Below are positions 25,301-34,472 of a stretch of DNA of 64,000 nt, piece after piece. The stretch comes from Dehalococcoidia bacterium (lineage in GTDB: Bacteria; Chloroflexota; Dehalococcoidia; UBA6926). The position numbers and the translations under genes are program-made. The stretch covers positions 21,897 through 85,896 of the forward strand of contig VXMO01000057.1 of assembly GCA_009841045.1 (NCBI GenBank). Direction: 5' to 3'. The notes beneath the pieces are model-generated. The model was given only the letters and a program-made list of their open reading frames with translations, did no database searches and was not told the origin of the DNA. Numbering within the stretch: the first letter of the stretch is position 1; each line of letters opens with the position of its first letter.

Positions 25301-27847
25301 TTACTCCAGAATCGGTTCTCGCGTCACCTCAATCTCTGCGCTACGAAGCCAAACCCCGGCAGGGATATCTGTGGACAAGTAGCGGATTTCAGGGATAATC
25401 GTCTCGCCGACGGCATCCATAAAGCCGATTTCCACGCGTCCGTCATCCAACCGGCGCGATCTAACCCTTCCGATCGGGTTTCCGTCTACTTCAACGTCGC
25501 TGCTGATCTGCCAGACGTCCGGAGGGGCGTCGGGTGAAAGGTGACGCCGGGACGGCAGTATCTGCTCCCCGCCGGAAAGTTCGACACCGTGCTCAATCCG
25601 ACCTTCCTCATCCAACATGGCGATGATTCGCAGTCGGTATGGTGGTAGAGCAACCGTCGTGGTTGTCGGCTGCTCGTAGCCGAACAGCTCAAGAATGTCA
25701 TTGTTGTCGGCAATTGCCAGACCCTGCAGGAACAGAGTGTTATGCCTATCTGCACCCGCCACCGCGCACAATACCGCGTCCTTCGCAAAACCGTAGGCCG
25801 GCAACGCTGCGCGCATTTCGGCGTCGAGCCTGAGCATTTCATCAAGGTCCGTCGTTTCCATCTCCTCGAGAACCTCACGCAGCCCGCTCCCGGGATTCCT
25901 GCACGATGCCTGCCCAGCAAGGTCGTCGAGCAATTCCTGGACACCGGCATCCTGCCAACCCAACTCGGCTGCCCGAGCTTCCTCTACGGCGCGCCCGGCT
26001 GCTACTGCGGGAGAGATGACCCTTTCGGCGTAGGCGAGATCGGAATAGAGGCTGAATGCGTTCTCGAAGGAGAGCACCTCGCCATTATTGATGGGGTCCC
26101 GGAGCGCGTTCCAGGATGCTGCCAGAGACACATACTCCATTGATGCCGATCTGGACAAGCTGAGCACGACATCTTCGATGTCCGCCGGGTTCAAGGCCTC
26201 CTTGGCCGCTAATACGGCAGGCAAACCGGACGCTGTGATTGCGCCTGTGTACCGGTCTGCAAATTGCTCCAACAGGGCGGTTGATGACGGATTCTCCACC
26301 GCGATCGATGCGGAGGCTCCCGTGGCTGACAGATCAGTAATTGCCGGACGCTCAAAGATTCCGTCTAGCACTTGTGTGTGGACGCCTGCTGCGTAGATTG
26401 CTTTCGCGCGCAGCGATGCGTCCACAGCTTCATCGGGGTCAACAACGGAGCTAACCGTGGTGGTAACCATCCCGTCCGAGTCGGCCTCGGCTTCGACTTG
26501 ATAGTCGGTTCCTTGCACGCTCACCGTGACCGCATCAAACGTTGTGCCGCTCAGCACCATCAGGTTGTGCCACTGACCATGGAATCCTCGTTCGTTCTCG
26601 TCCTCGTCGTCGGTGACGACCCCGACGAAGATCCATGAGGGACCGGGACTGCGGAGAGTCGCCTCAAACGGCGCGATCTCTCCCAGTTCGACGCTTGTCT
26701 CGCTCGCAGTCTGCGCGCCCGTATGGTAGGAAACGCCGGATGCCCAGCTGCCTTCTGACGTGTCTATCCGACCAGTGATATCAAACAATGGCCGCGGCCC
26801 CACCACGTAGACCCGCACGTTTCCATTGATATCCGCGAGGTCGCCGCCCCCCAGGTTGCCCACGCGATAGTGAATGTCAAATGGTTGCCCAGCGACCACC
26901 TGATTCGGCGTATGCACATCCTCGACTTTTAGCAGGAAGCTGGCCTGGTTCGCCTCCTCATCCACGCGGTGTACCACAAGCGTGAAGTCTGCCATCAAGG
27001 GTTGATAATCACGTTCCAGGTAGGTAGTTGCTTCCAACAGGTAGGTTCCCGGCGCGAGGTAGCGGTTGATGCGGGCATTGCGCGACTCTCCTCCGTCGTC
27101 GTTCGCGGCGATCAAGCCGTCGGTAGTAGATACGAGCGATAGCACAGAGTCGCCATTCTCAGACATCAGGTCCACGCGTACGTGGGCGGCCTGATCCAGA
27201 TTGAACAGGTAACTGTGGGCCGGGTGTTCCACAACGAAGCGCGAGCCGCATGTGTCAAGCGACCAGGATCCTGATGCTGTTAAATCAACACCGGTACGCA
27301 GGGTACCCAGGTGAACGGGATTACAACCCGCGGCACGGCTGATGGAAAGGGTGAAGTCGGCCGGACCGCGGCTGCGCCCGCCCACCGTGGTTGCCTCTAC
27401 GACGTAGATGCCCGGCGTCAGGTCACGCTCGATTCTCGCGTCCAGGCCGGCGCCACCGTCATCATTGTCGGTGAGTCGGCGTCCATCTTCAGTCATCAAA
27501 TAGAGGAACGAGTCCCCATCTGTGGAACCCAGATCGATCCTGATGCGCCCGCCCTCGACTACTTCAAAGCGATAGGTATGGGCATCACTGCCGGTCCGAA
27601 AGCGAGAATCGCAGTTATTGGTAGTCCAGCGCCCGGCGCCTGTCAACTCGCTATCCGCGTTGACGCCCAGTGTGCCGAGGTCAATTGCCTCACAAGCCGG
27701 TTGTCCCTGTGCCCATGCAGAGCCGCTCCAACCCAGGACCAGTAAGGTAACTGCGAGCGTAGCGAGAGCACCCGCTATTGCCAGTATTCGTATTCTAAAA
27801 CCGGCCGACGGCAAGGTGAGGGCCTGAACGTACTTGTGATGTTTCAC
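25301..27847 (-). CDS. Large secreted protein with two PPC-type domains
   Basis: An 848-residue exported protein. The signal peptide at residues 1-46 has a long hydrophobic core and a probable cleavage after SAWA. Two similar pre-peptidase C-terminal-like domains follow (about 50-165 and 172-285), each with a HTYRF or HSYLF strand, a GDSFLYL or GDSVLSL strand, TDNDDGG or AANDDGG, and PG(I/T)Y at the end. A CARDB-like Ig segment lies near 300-425 (VVAGQPFDIHYRVGNLGGGD). The rest (about 430-848) is unrecognised and partly helical. No protease catalytic motif is visible. Probably cell-surface or extracellular binding protein; role unknown. Confidence 0.8.
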   Translation of the reverse strand: MKHHKYVQALTLPSAGFRIRILAIAGALATLAVTLLVLGWSGSAWAQGQPACEAIDLGTLGVNADSELTGAGRWTTNNCDSRFRTGSDAHTYRFEVVEGGRIRIDLGSTDGDSFLYLMTEDGRRLTDNDDGGAGLDARIERDLTPGIYVVEATTVGGRSRGPADFTLSISRAAGCNPVHLGTLRTGVDLTASGSWSLDTCGSRFVVEHPAHSYLFNLDQAAHVRVDLMSENGDSVLSLVSTTDGLIAANDDGGESRNARINRYLAPGTYLLEATTYLERDYQPLMADFTLVVHRVDEEANQASFLLKVEDVHTPNQVVAGQPFDIHYRVGNLGGGDLADINGNVRVYVVGPRPLFDITGRIDTSEGSWASGVSYHTGAQTASETSVELGEIAPFEATLRSPGPSWIFVGVVTDDEDENERGFHGQWHNLMVLSGTTFDAVTVSVQGTDYQVEAEADSDGMVTTTVSSVVDPDEAVDASLRAKAIYAAGVHTQVLDGIFERPAITDLSATGASASIAVENPSSTALLEQFADRYTGAITASGLPAVLAAKEALNPADIEDVVLSLSRSASMEYVSLAASWNALRDPINNGEVLSFENAFSLYSDLAYAERVISPAVAAGRAVEEARAAELGWQDAGVQELLDDLAGQASCRNPGSGLREVLEEMETTDLDEMLRLDAEMRAALPAYGFAKDAVLCAVAGADRHNTLFLQGLAIADNNDILELFGYEQPTTTTVALPPYRLRIIAMLDEEGRIEHGVELSGGEQILPSRRHLSPDAPPDVWQISSDVEVDGNPIGRVRSRRLDDGRVEIGFMDAVGETIIPEIRYLSTDIPAGVWLRSAEIEVTREPILE

Positions 27848-27880
27848 GGGAACGATATCCTCCTGCTATCTGGGACCTGT

Positions 27881-29275
27881 CTAAATGCGTAGTTCCAACC
27901 TGGGTTTCAGCAAGCGGTCGGGCACTTCGTTTTCACGCATGAACTCAACGAGCAGTCGATGAATCTCCCGCGCCTCGTCCACGTGCCTGTCTATCATGTT
28001 GTGCAGTTGTTTGGGATCGGATGCCAGGTTGTAAAGGCGGGACACTCCCGGCTCAGGGCTGTAGAGCAGGCTCCACTGTCCCGCGGTGACGGTCGTGACC
28101 GGTGGGTCCTGAAGGTCGCGCAAGAAATTGTCCACGGATTGGACGGCATCGCCCGGATTGGCGAAAGGGATGCTGCTAATCACAAAGTCGCGGCCTGATT
28201 GCGTGGCGTCGCTCATGGCAGGCGCAAGTGAGCGGCCTTGAACGAAGTCGGGGATGTCCATGCCCAATAAATCCAGCACCGTAGGCATGACGTCGATGGC
28301 GGAACTCAAGCCGCCGTACGCGGCAGGAGATATGCCGGGGACACGCATCAGGAGCGGCAAGTGGACGATCTCTTCATATAGCGGGGAGTAGGCCCATTGC
28401 GAACCCGGTTCGTCATATGGCCGAAGCGTGCCGTCCGGGTATTTATCAGAGCTCATCTTGCCGAAGAGGCCACCATGCTCTCCGAAGTAGAAGCCATGGT
28501 CCGAGGTGAAGATGACTACCGTTTTTTCGGCAAGGCCCATGTTCTCGACAGCCTTCAGGAGGTAGCCCACCCACGTGTCGACCATCGTGATCTCACCGCA
28601 GTAGGCGGCGTGTCCCTTGCGCAGCTGCGCCTCGGTGTAGCCGGGCACATCATGCCAGTTGCCATAGACCGGGAGCACCAGCTCGCCGTCGTGGTCAGGC
28701 ATGTAGAGCTCCGTGTAGTAGGACGGGGCGTCCCAGGGCTCGTGCGGATCCCATGTGTCCACGTAGAGGAAGAAATCTTCCTTGTAGTGTTTCTCCAGCC
28801 ATTGCATGGCGGTCATGAATGTCTTCGGCGCGTTCCTGTCCGATTCAGAGCGCCATCTATCCCTGATGTCCAGGGCCTCATTGTGGTAGCCGGGCTCCGG
28901 AATCAGCGACCAGAGGGTGTCCTGTCCGGTGTTCATGAAGAACGTCTGAAAGCCACGATCGTAGTTCATCCCGTCCCGAAGGTAGTAGGGCGTGTCCACA
29001 GACGCGGCGGTGTGGAGGCCGTTCCGGGCCAGTATTTCTGCCAGAGTGGTTACGCCCCTGGGTAGTGGTTCCCAGCCCATAAAGGACATGGTCCATCGGC
29101 CTGTCTGGTGGTCTGCCCGCGTCGGCATGGTGGGGAAACCGGCGGCGTAGTGAGCGTCGAACTTGACGGACTCGGCGGCCAATGCGTCCAGGGCCGGTGT
29201 GCGTATGTGGGGATTTCCGTATGCGCCAATGTGATCTCTGCGGAAACTATCCGAAACGATCCAGATGACGTTCAT
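27881..29275 (-). CDS. Sulfatase/alkaline-phosphatase-superfamily hydrolase with Thr nucleophile site
   Basis: A 464-residue sulfatase-fold enzyme. Metal-binding residues are in IWIVSDSFRRDH near the start and TSDHGFYFGEHGG near residue 255. The activation motif that is normally C-x-P-S-R reads TMPTRADHQTG, so Thr49 stands where the formylglycine Cys or Ser should be. Thr nucleophiles occur in phosphodiesterase/phosphatase branches of the superfamily, so a phospho- or phosphonoester hydrolase, or an inactive sulfatase, are alternatives. Start chosen at ATG 29275 because GGAGGG lies 5 nt upstream and the metal motif begins at once. It lies between two secreted-protein genes. Confidence 0.85.
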   Translation of the reverse strand: MNVIWIVSDSFRRDHIGAYGNPHIRTPALDALAAESVKFDAHYAAGFPTMPTRADHQTGRWTMSFMGWEPLPRGVTTLAEILARNGLHTAASVDTPYYLRDGMNYDRGFQTFFMNTGQDTLWSLIPEPGYHNEALDIRDRWRSESDRNAPKTFMTAMQWLEKHYKEDFFLYVDTWDPHEPWDAPSYYTELYMPDHDGELVLPVYGNWHDVPGYTEAQLRKGHAAYCGEITMVDTWVGYLLKAVENMGLAEKTVVIFTSDHGFYFGEHGGLFGKMSSDKYPDGTLRPYDEPGSQWAYSPLYEEIVHLPLLMRVPGISPAAYGGLSSAIDVMPTVLDLLGMDIPDFVQGRSLAPAMSDATQSGRDFVISSIPFANPGDAVQSVDNFLRDLQDPPVTTVTAGQWSLLYSPEPGVSRLYNLASDPKQLHNMIDRHVDEAREIHRLLVEFMRENEVPDRLLKPRLELRI

Positions 29276-29373
29276 TAAGGCCCTCCACGCAATGCTCCCG
29301 CTGAGCGAATGTATCACACGGAGAGGGACTCCAGAGGGCGTTGGATTGGCTGAAGATGACGATGCTCGGGATC

Positions 29374-32300
29374 CTAGCGCCGCCTTCTCCATACGAGAAT
29401 ACCGATAGCCGCCGCGAGAATGCCGATGACTGCAATTGCTAGCCCTTGACCAAACCCGATTCCGCTAGCGGATTCAGCAGTCGGCGTCCCCGCTGGCTCG
29501 GTTGAAGCATCGGGAGTCGATGTCGGATTCTCTTCGGTTGCTGAAACTGGCGTCTCCGCGGGTGTCGGAGTAGGGCTCGGCATTGGGGTAGGCGTCACCG
29601 TTGGGGTGGCCGTATTGGTAGGTATGGGTGTGGGCGATGGCGTTGGTGTCTCAGTCGGAGTTGCTGTTGGTATCGGCGTGGGTGTTGGCAAGGCGATGCC
29701 GCAGGCGCTGGCATCGTCGGCCAGGACAAAAGCCGGCGACCAATTGGAAATGGGTGTGCCGTCAACTCCCCCTTCGAGAATCCTGACCGTGAGCATTACT
29801 CTATCGGTATCTAAGTGCGACCAGAGCCCTTGCCAAAGGTCTCGCTGATTGAGTCGAATACTCGAATCGTCATTGCGCAAGAATTCTGACCGAAGATCAA
29901 GAAACTCTCTGTGGCGTGACCCTACTTTGCGAAACTCCAACGTGAGGCCACGGATGTCCTCCAGTCCCTCCAATTCAAGCTCCAGCGTTCTCTCGTAATC
30001 TCTCAATGACTCCCGGAAAAGGCAGTAGGGCGGTTCAGGATGAATCGATCGAATCGAGACAGGGTACGAGGGGAGAGGCGCATCGGAAATATCGGGTTGC
30101 TGCACCTCAGCCGCGGGCGTGTTGCCAAATGGATTTTTGTAAACCAGCACCCTGCCTCGATTGATATCGCCAACATAGAGGTTATCGTTTTCGTCGAATG
30201 TTGCCGTATAGGGCATCGAGGCAAAATCGTAGAGGAAGGACGAGGGGAGTGTGTCGGGGCCAAGGGGGTCGTCGTAAACGCCGACGAATCTGGGGCCCGC
30301 ATAGGCATTGTATCCGACGACCATCCTGTTGGTGCTATCGAAAGCAGTCTCCCACGTTGCCGCGGCAAGGTACCCTCTTGCCCGACCGTCGTATCTGCCA
30401 AAGATTTCATGGGGCTCCCAGGGGTCTGCCCAAAGGCTTGTCAGGCCCTCCACCGCGCGACTGAAAACCTTGGTGGCCGATGGGCTAAAGATGGGCTGTA
30501 CGTTGTCTGTTGGCAAGGATTCCCTGGAAAAAATCAGTAGCCGTCTATTGCCCTCTACCTCCAAAGCGTGATCTGACACATACAAGTTTCCCTCGTTGTC
30601 GATTGAAAGGGCGCCAGGGAAACAGAGGACATCCAGATTGCGGCGATTCTCTCTGTCAGGATTTCGGGCGGCCGGGAATCTGCCCCTGTTGCACTCAGTC
30701 GTTTCCGCGTCCGTCTGCCCCAGCACGATGTCCACTACCGGATCAGTCAAGGGATTGCGTATACGGACAACCCTGTGGTTGTCCGTATCGCTCAACCACA
30801 GGAATTCGCCCTTTCCAACAGGCGCAATACCATCAATGCTGTGCCCCAGTGACAAACGCTCCTCAGTTCCGAGAACCGGAAATATGGCTTGATCCTTCCA
30901 GACCGTGTGGAGTGGAACTGCGTATTCCGACAAGGGAAGTTTGTATACGTCAATGAAATGAATCCCTTCAAAGGCCAACACCCACAATCTGCCCGCATCG
31001 TCCGTTTTGATCCTGCCGCAGCAATAGTGCCATTCCCCCACTGCCGATTCGTCCCCGACGACCCCGTCCGCAGGCTGACCATTCGTCAGACTGTCCAAGC
31101 CGTTCCAGAACATCAACCTCCTGATGTCAGACACGATTAACTGGTCACCCCACGTCGCCACGCCTCTCGCGGAATGTATTCCCTTGTTGTCTCTCAAATT
31201 GTCTTCGAATGGCGGGTAGAAGAGCCGTCTATCCGGGTCGACCCCTTGTGTTGTCAGGGGCCGCTCAGGGGCTGTCGGGAAGCGGAAAACATCTGCTGCA
31301 TTGTGATAAACCGGAACAAGAACATTGCCGTGACCGTCGATCCCGATGCTCCCGCCGATTGGGCAGAGGCGAGTCCCACCGGGAACCCCCGCGAGCGGAT
31401 GGCCGCACACGCCGTCCGGCTCATAGGAACTCTTGCCCAATACTTTGAGTACCGATGTTCCTGTTTTGTCCCACAATTCCACCATGTAATTCCTGGCGTC
31501 TACAATCCATATCCCCCGATCCAAAGGGTCGATTTCAATTGAGGTCGGGTGGTGAAGCTGGGAACCAAACGTCATGTCGGCAGCGGCACCTGACTCAAAT
31601 GGAGGCTCGAAGACGAGGACCCTGCTGTTGGCGGCATCCGCTACATATAACCGGCCGTTCGGGTCGAATCTGACTGCCGATGGGGCATGGAATTGCCTGA
31701 TAGACCGTCCGGGTGCGCCTGTACGGAAACCGGATTGCCCCAAGACGAGGTCTGCGCGTTGTGCGATTTCCCCCGTAGCTGAATTCACAGGGAATCGCAG
31801 AACCCTGTTATTGCCAACGTCGGCGACCCACATGTTCCCTTCCGCATCAATCTCAACACCTGCTCCATAATGATTCAGTGCAAGGCGAACTGAGTCAGAC
31901 TGGAAGCAGAGGGATTCCGCTGTAGGCCGATCCAATCTGCCTCTGTTGCACACCATGCCTGAGAAGTCGGCCTGTCCCCAGACCTGGTCAGCGACCGAGT
32001 CTGTTTCGAAGGGATTCTCGTATTTCAGAATCCTGTGGTTGAAGAAATCGGGCAGGAACAAGCTACTGTCACTATCCACTGCCATCGTTACAAAGGAATA
32101 AGCCTCCCACGGACTTAGAGAGTGGTCTGGGTTGCCACACAGGGTTTTGGCAGTTGGTGAGGCTCGCATTGGGAAGTTCTGCACGCCATCGTCGCCATTG
32201 CATGCCGAGTGGTCATATCCGGACGGCTGGCCGATGATGATATCGGCGGAGCAGGCCCCGTCAATTTCATTGCACTTCCCCAGGTCAATTCCAAGAACGC

Positions 32301-32976
32301 GACTGTTGCCGGAATCCCAAACATACGCCCTGCCAGGTTCAACCGATCGGTCAACTAACACCCCGGTCGGGTTATAGACCTTGAAAGGAACGACGCTCTT
32401 GGGAGCTATCTGTGAGAAGTCCGGCTTTCCGATAATGACGTCTGCCCACAGGTCTCCCTCGAGGCCCCGTATCGGGGACGTGGGTGGGAATCTCGCGTCG
32501 GTTCCGCAATCCCTTCGATCTTGGGCAAAGATGAACTCCTCCGACCACGCCGAGACTAACTCTTCAGATTCATCTGAGATGACACGGACCTGGAGTCTCA
32601 GTTGCCCATCAGAATCAAATCTCAGGTCGACTCGCGACATGTCGATGGAGATCCGTCGCGGATCCTGCCAATTGATCTGCCGGCTGAACAACTCGGTCCG
32701 GGATCGGGAGCGCTCATCACGGAACTGAAGCCTGCCGTCGCTGCCGAACGCCGTAAGGTCTTGCCCTGTGATGGTCAGAAGCCGGTCGGTGTCCTCTGTC
32801 GAACGTTGAAGAACGCAATAGGGAGGAGCAGGATCGACTGTAGCTATCGTCGGCACAGAAGTCTGGCCGTAGGTCGTTCCCACCATGAAGAACCCTAGCG
32901 CCGCCGCTGCCAGCGCCGTAACGATCGCGATCCAGGCTAATGGGACCCGCCCCAGGGAGAAGCTCTTATCGACCAT
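29374..32976 (-). CDS. NHL-repeat cell-surface protein with C-terminal anchor
   Basis: A 1200-residue exported protein. The N-terminal hydrophobic segment (about 12-37) acts as signal peptide. A beta-propeller-like region of many NHL repeats follows: GNMWVADVGNNRVLRFP, GRLYVADAANSRVLVFEP, FLWLSDTDNHRVVRIRNP and GNLYVSDHALEVEGNRRLLI are visible units. It is flanked by two related domains opening with PPYCVLQRS near residue 50 and PPYCLFRES near residue 965, each about 110 residues. A Thr/Pro repeat stalk, a hydrophobic helix (AIAVIGILAAAIGILVW) and a terminal RRRR complete the anchor. Probably a surface-attached binding protein; ligand unknown. ATG 32976 chosen over GTG 32982. Confidence 0.85.
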   Translation of the reverse strand: MVDKSFSLGRVPLAWIAIVTALAAAALGFFMVGTTYGQTSVPTIATVDPAPPYCVLQRSTEDTDRLLTITGQDLTAFGSDGRLQFRDERSRSRTELFSRQINWQDPRRISIDMSRVDLRFDSDGQLRLQVRVISDESEELVSAWSEEFIFAQDRRDCGTDARFPPTSPIRGLEGDLWADVIIGKPDFSQIAPKSVVPFKVYNPTGVLVDRSVEPGRAYVWDSGNSRVLGIDLGKCNEIDGACSADIIIGQPSGYDHSACNGDDGVQNFPMRASPTAKTLCGNPDHSLSPWEAYSFVTMAVDSDSSLFLPDFFNHRILKYENPFETDSVADQVWGQADFSGMVCNRGRLDRPTAESLCFQSDSVRLALNHYGAGVEIDAEGNMWVADVGNNRVLRFPVNSATGEIAQRADLVLGQSGFRTGAPGRSIRQFHAPSAVRFDPNGRLYVADAANSRVLVFEPPFESGAAADMTFGSQLHHPTSIEIDPLDRGIWIVDARNYMVELWDKTGTSVLKVLGKSSYEPDGVCGHPLAGVPGGTRLCPIGGSIGIDGHGNVLVPVYHNAADVFRFPTAPERPLTTQGVDPDRRLFYPPFEDNLRDNKGIHSARGVATWGDQLIVSDIRRLMFWNGLDSLTNGQPADGVVGDESAVGEWHYCCGRIKTDDAGRLWVLAFEGIHFIDVYKLPLSEYAVPLHTVWKDQAIFPVLGTEERLSLGHSIDGIAPVGKGEFLWLSDTDNHRVVRIRNPLTDPVVDIVLGQTDAETTECNRGRFPAARNPDRENRRNLDVLCFPGALSIDNEGNLYVSDHALEVEGNRRLLIFSRESLPTDNVQPIFSPSATKVFSRAVEGLTSLWADPWEPHEIFGRYDGRARGYLAAATWETAFDSTNRMVVGYNAYAGPRFVGVYDDPLGPDTLPSSFLYDFASMPYTATFDENDNLYVGDINRGRVLVYKNPFGNTPAAEVQQPDISDAPLPSYPVSIRSIHPEPPYCLFRESLRDYERTLELELEGLEDIRGLTLEFRKVGSRHREFLDLRSEFLRNDDSSIRLNQRDLWQGLWSHLDTDRVMLTVRILEGGVDGTPISNWSPAFVLADDASACGIALPTPTPIPTATPTETPTPSPTPIPTNTATPTVTPTPMPSPTPTPAETPVSATEENPTSTPDASTEPAGTPTAESASGIGFGQGLAIAVIGILAAAIGILVWRRRR

Positions 32977-33103
32977 TATCACTGCAATCGCACTAAGGGA
33001 TTATTGAGTGTCCGACTTCAGCACATTATAGAAGTTTCCTGTTGCAAGGGCCGGCTGGCGAAATCGAGTTGGAGTCCGCTTTTCGCAATACAGACAGGTC
33101 AAG

Positions 33104-33176
33104 TACCCCTGGGCGGACTCGAACCGCCGACACTCGGTTTAGGAAACCGATGCTCTATCCTCTGAGCTACAGGGGC
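33104..33176 (-). tRNA. tRNA-Arg (anticodon CCT)
   Basis: Full cloverleaf on the minus strand. The acceptor is GCCCCTG with CAGGGGT, closing with a G-U pair. The D-arm is GCTC/GAGC. The anticodon stem is TCGGT/ACCGA around loop TTCCTAA with anticodon CCT. The T-arm is GGCGG/CCGCC with loop TTCGAGT. CCA is not encoded. It lies between the NHL protein and transaldolase genes. Confidence 0.96.
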
Positions 33177-33196
33177 ATGTGATTAGTCTACGCGGA

Positions 33197-33218
33197 GGCT
33201 GCGCCTGCAGGCGCAGCC
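33197..33218. terminator. GC-rich hairpin after transaldolase
   Basis: A perfect 9-bp inverted repeat (GGCTGCGCC / GGCGCAGCC) with loop TGCA, 26 nt downstream of the transaldolase stop. There is no T-tract, so it is either a weak terminator or a 3' end-protecting hairpin. Confidence 0.4.
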
Positions 33219-33244
33219 CAAGTCGCGGTTCTATCCGGAGGGGT

Positions 33245-34363
33245 CTAGCTTCGGGCAGCAGCCAGCCCTGCGGCGGCTCGCGCCTTGCTCTCCGCCGCCA
33301 CCAGGAGAGCGTCATACGCCTTGATGAATGCGATAACGCCCTCATCCAGGAGCTCAGCATGCACTTTCTGGAAATCGACGCCCAAGGCTGCTATGCCCGA
33401 GAGAACCTTCGCGGAACCCTCCGGGTCATCCCCAATCACGGATTGGACGTTGCTCACGTTGCGGAACGCGTCTACCGTCGCGGGCGGCATGGTGTTGACC
33501 GTGTTGGGTCCAACAAGCTCATCAACGTAGAGAGTCGCAGAGTAGTCGGGATTCTTCGTGCTCGTGCTTGCCCAGAGCAGCCGTTGTGGCCGTGCTCCGC
33601 GCGCTGCCTGTGCCTTGAACTCCGGCTCTTCGGCAAGTCGCAGCGAGAGCTGAAAGGCCTGCCGCGCATTCGCCACCGCCGCCTTGCCGCGCAGCGCAAG
33701 CGCCTGCTCGGTCCCGATTGCGTCCAGCAGCGCGTCCACCTTCGAGTCCACGCGGCTCACGAAGAAGGATGAAACGGACGCCGCGCGCGTTGGGTCTGCC
33801 AGCCGGGCCACGCCTCGCGTGTAGGCCCGCGCAGCGGCCTCATACTGCTCAAGGGAAAACATCAGCGTCACGTTGACATTGACACCCTGCGCGATTAGCT
33901 CTTCAACCGCAGGGAAACCCTGAGGCGCGGCAGGAACCTTGATCATCAGGTTCGGACGATTGACCTCGCCCCATAGCCGCAGCCCGTCGCTGATCGTCCC
34001 TTGCGTGTCGTAGGCCAAATGCGGTGACACCTCAAGGGAAACGAAGCCGTCCGCGCCGTCTGAGGCGTCGTAGACAGGTCGCAGCACGTCCGCAGCATCA
34101 CGAATGTCACGGATGCCGACATGCTCGAACAGGTCCTTGGCGGCGCTGCCGGGGTTGGCGGCCATGTAGGAAGACAGGGCGGCATCGTACGACGTGCTGC
34201 CCGTGACGGCCTTTTCAAAGATGCTTGGGTTGCTCGTCACGCCGCGCAGGCCGTCCTCGTCTACAAGGCGCTTAAGCCCCCCTGTATCGAGGAGATCCCT
34301 GTCGATGTAGTCAAGCCAGAAAGACTGTCCCAAATTGCGAAGGGCTTGCAGCGGATTAGCCAT
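33245..34363 (-). CDS. tal: Transaldolase
   Basis: A 372-residue transaldolase of the non-oxidative pentose phosphate pathway (sedoheptulose-7-P + glyceraldehyde-3-P to erythrose-4-P + fructose-6-P). Motifs are GVTSNPSIFEKAV near residue 42, IKVPAAPQGFPAVEEL with the Schiff-base Lys, and NVNVTLMFSLEQYEAA. The length fits the longer actinobacterial/cyanobacterial-type Tal. It starts at ATG 34363 with GAGGTGATG upstream. No other pentose-phosphate gene is nearby. Confidence 0.95.
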   Translation of the reverse strand: MANPLQALRNLGQSFWLDYIDRDLLDTGGLKRLVDEDGLRGVTSNPSIFEKAVTGSTSYDAALSSYMAANPGSAAKDLFEHVGIRDIRDAADVLRPVYDASDGADGFVSLEVSPHLAYDTQGTISDGLRLWGEVNRPNLMIKVPAAPQGFPAVEELIAQGVNVNVTLMFSLEQYEAAARAYTRGVARLADPTRAASVSSFFVSRVDSKVDALLDAIGTEQALALRGKAAVANARQAFQLSLRLAEEPEFKAQAARGARPQRLLWASTSTKNPDYSATLYVDELVGPNTVNTMPPATVDAFRNVSNVQSVIGDDPEGSAKVLSGIAALGVDFQKVHAELLDEGVIAFIKAYDALLVAAESKARAAAGLAAARS

Positions 34364-34472
34364 GGTTCATCACCTCACCAGATTGTCAGTCTGACGTGTC
34401 CACCATCCGCCGATTTGCCCACTTAGTCAAGCGAGAGCAATGGTCCCCAAGCTGGAGAGGATGGATCAGCGG

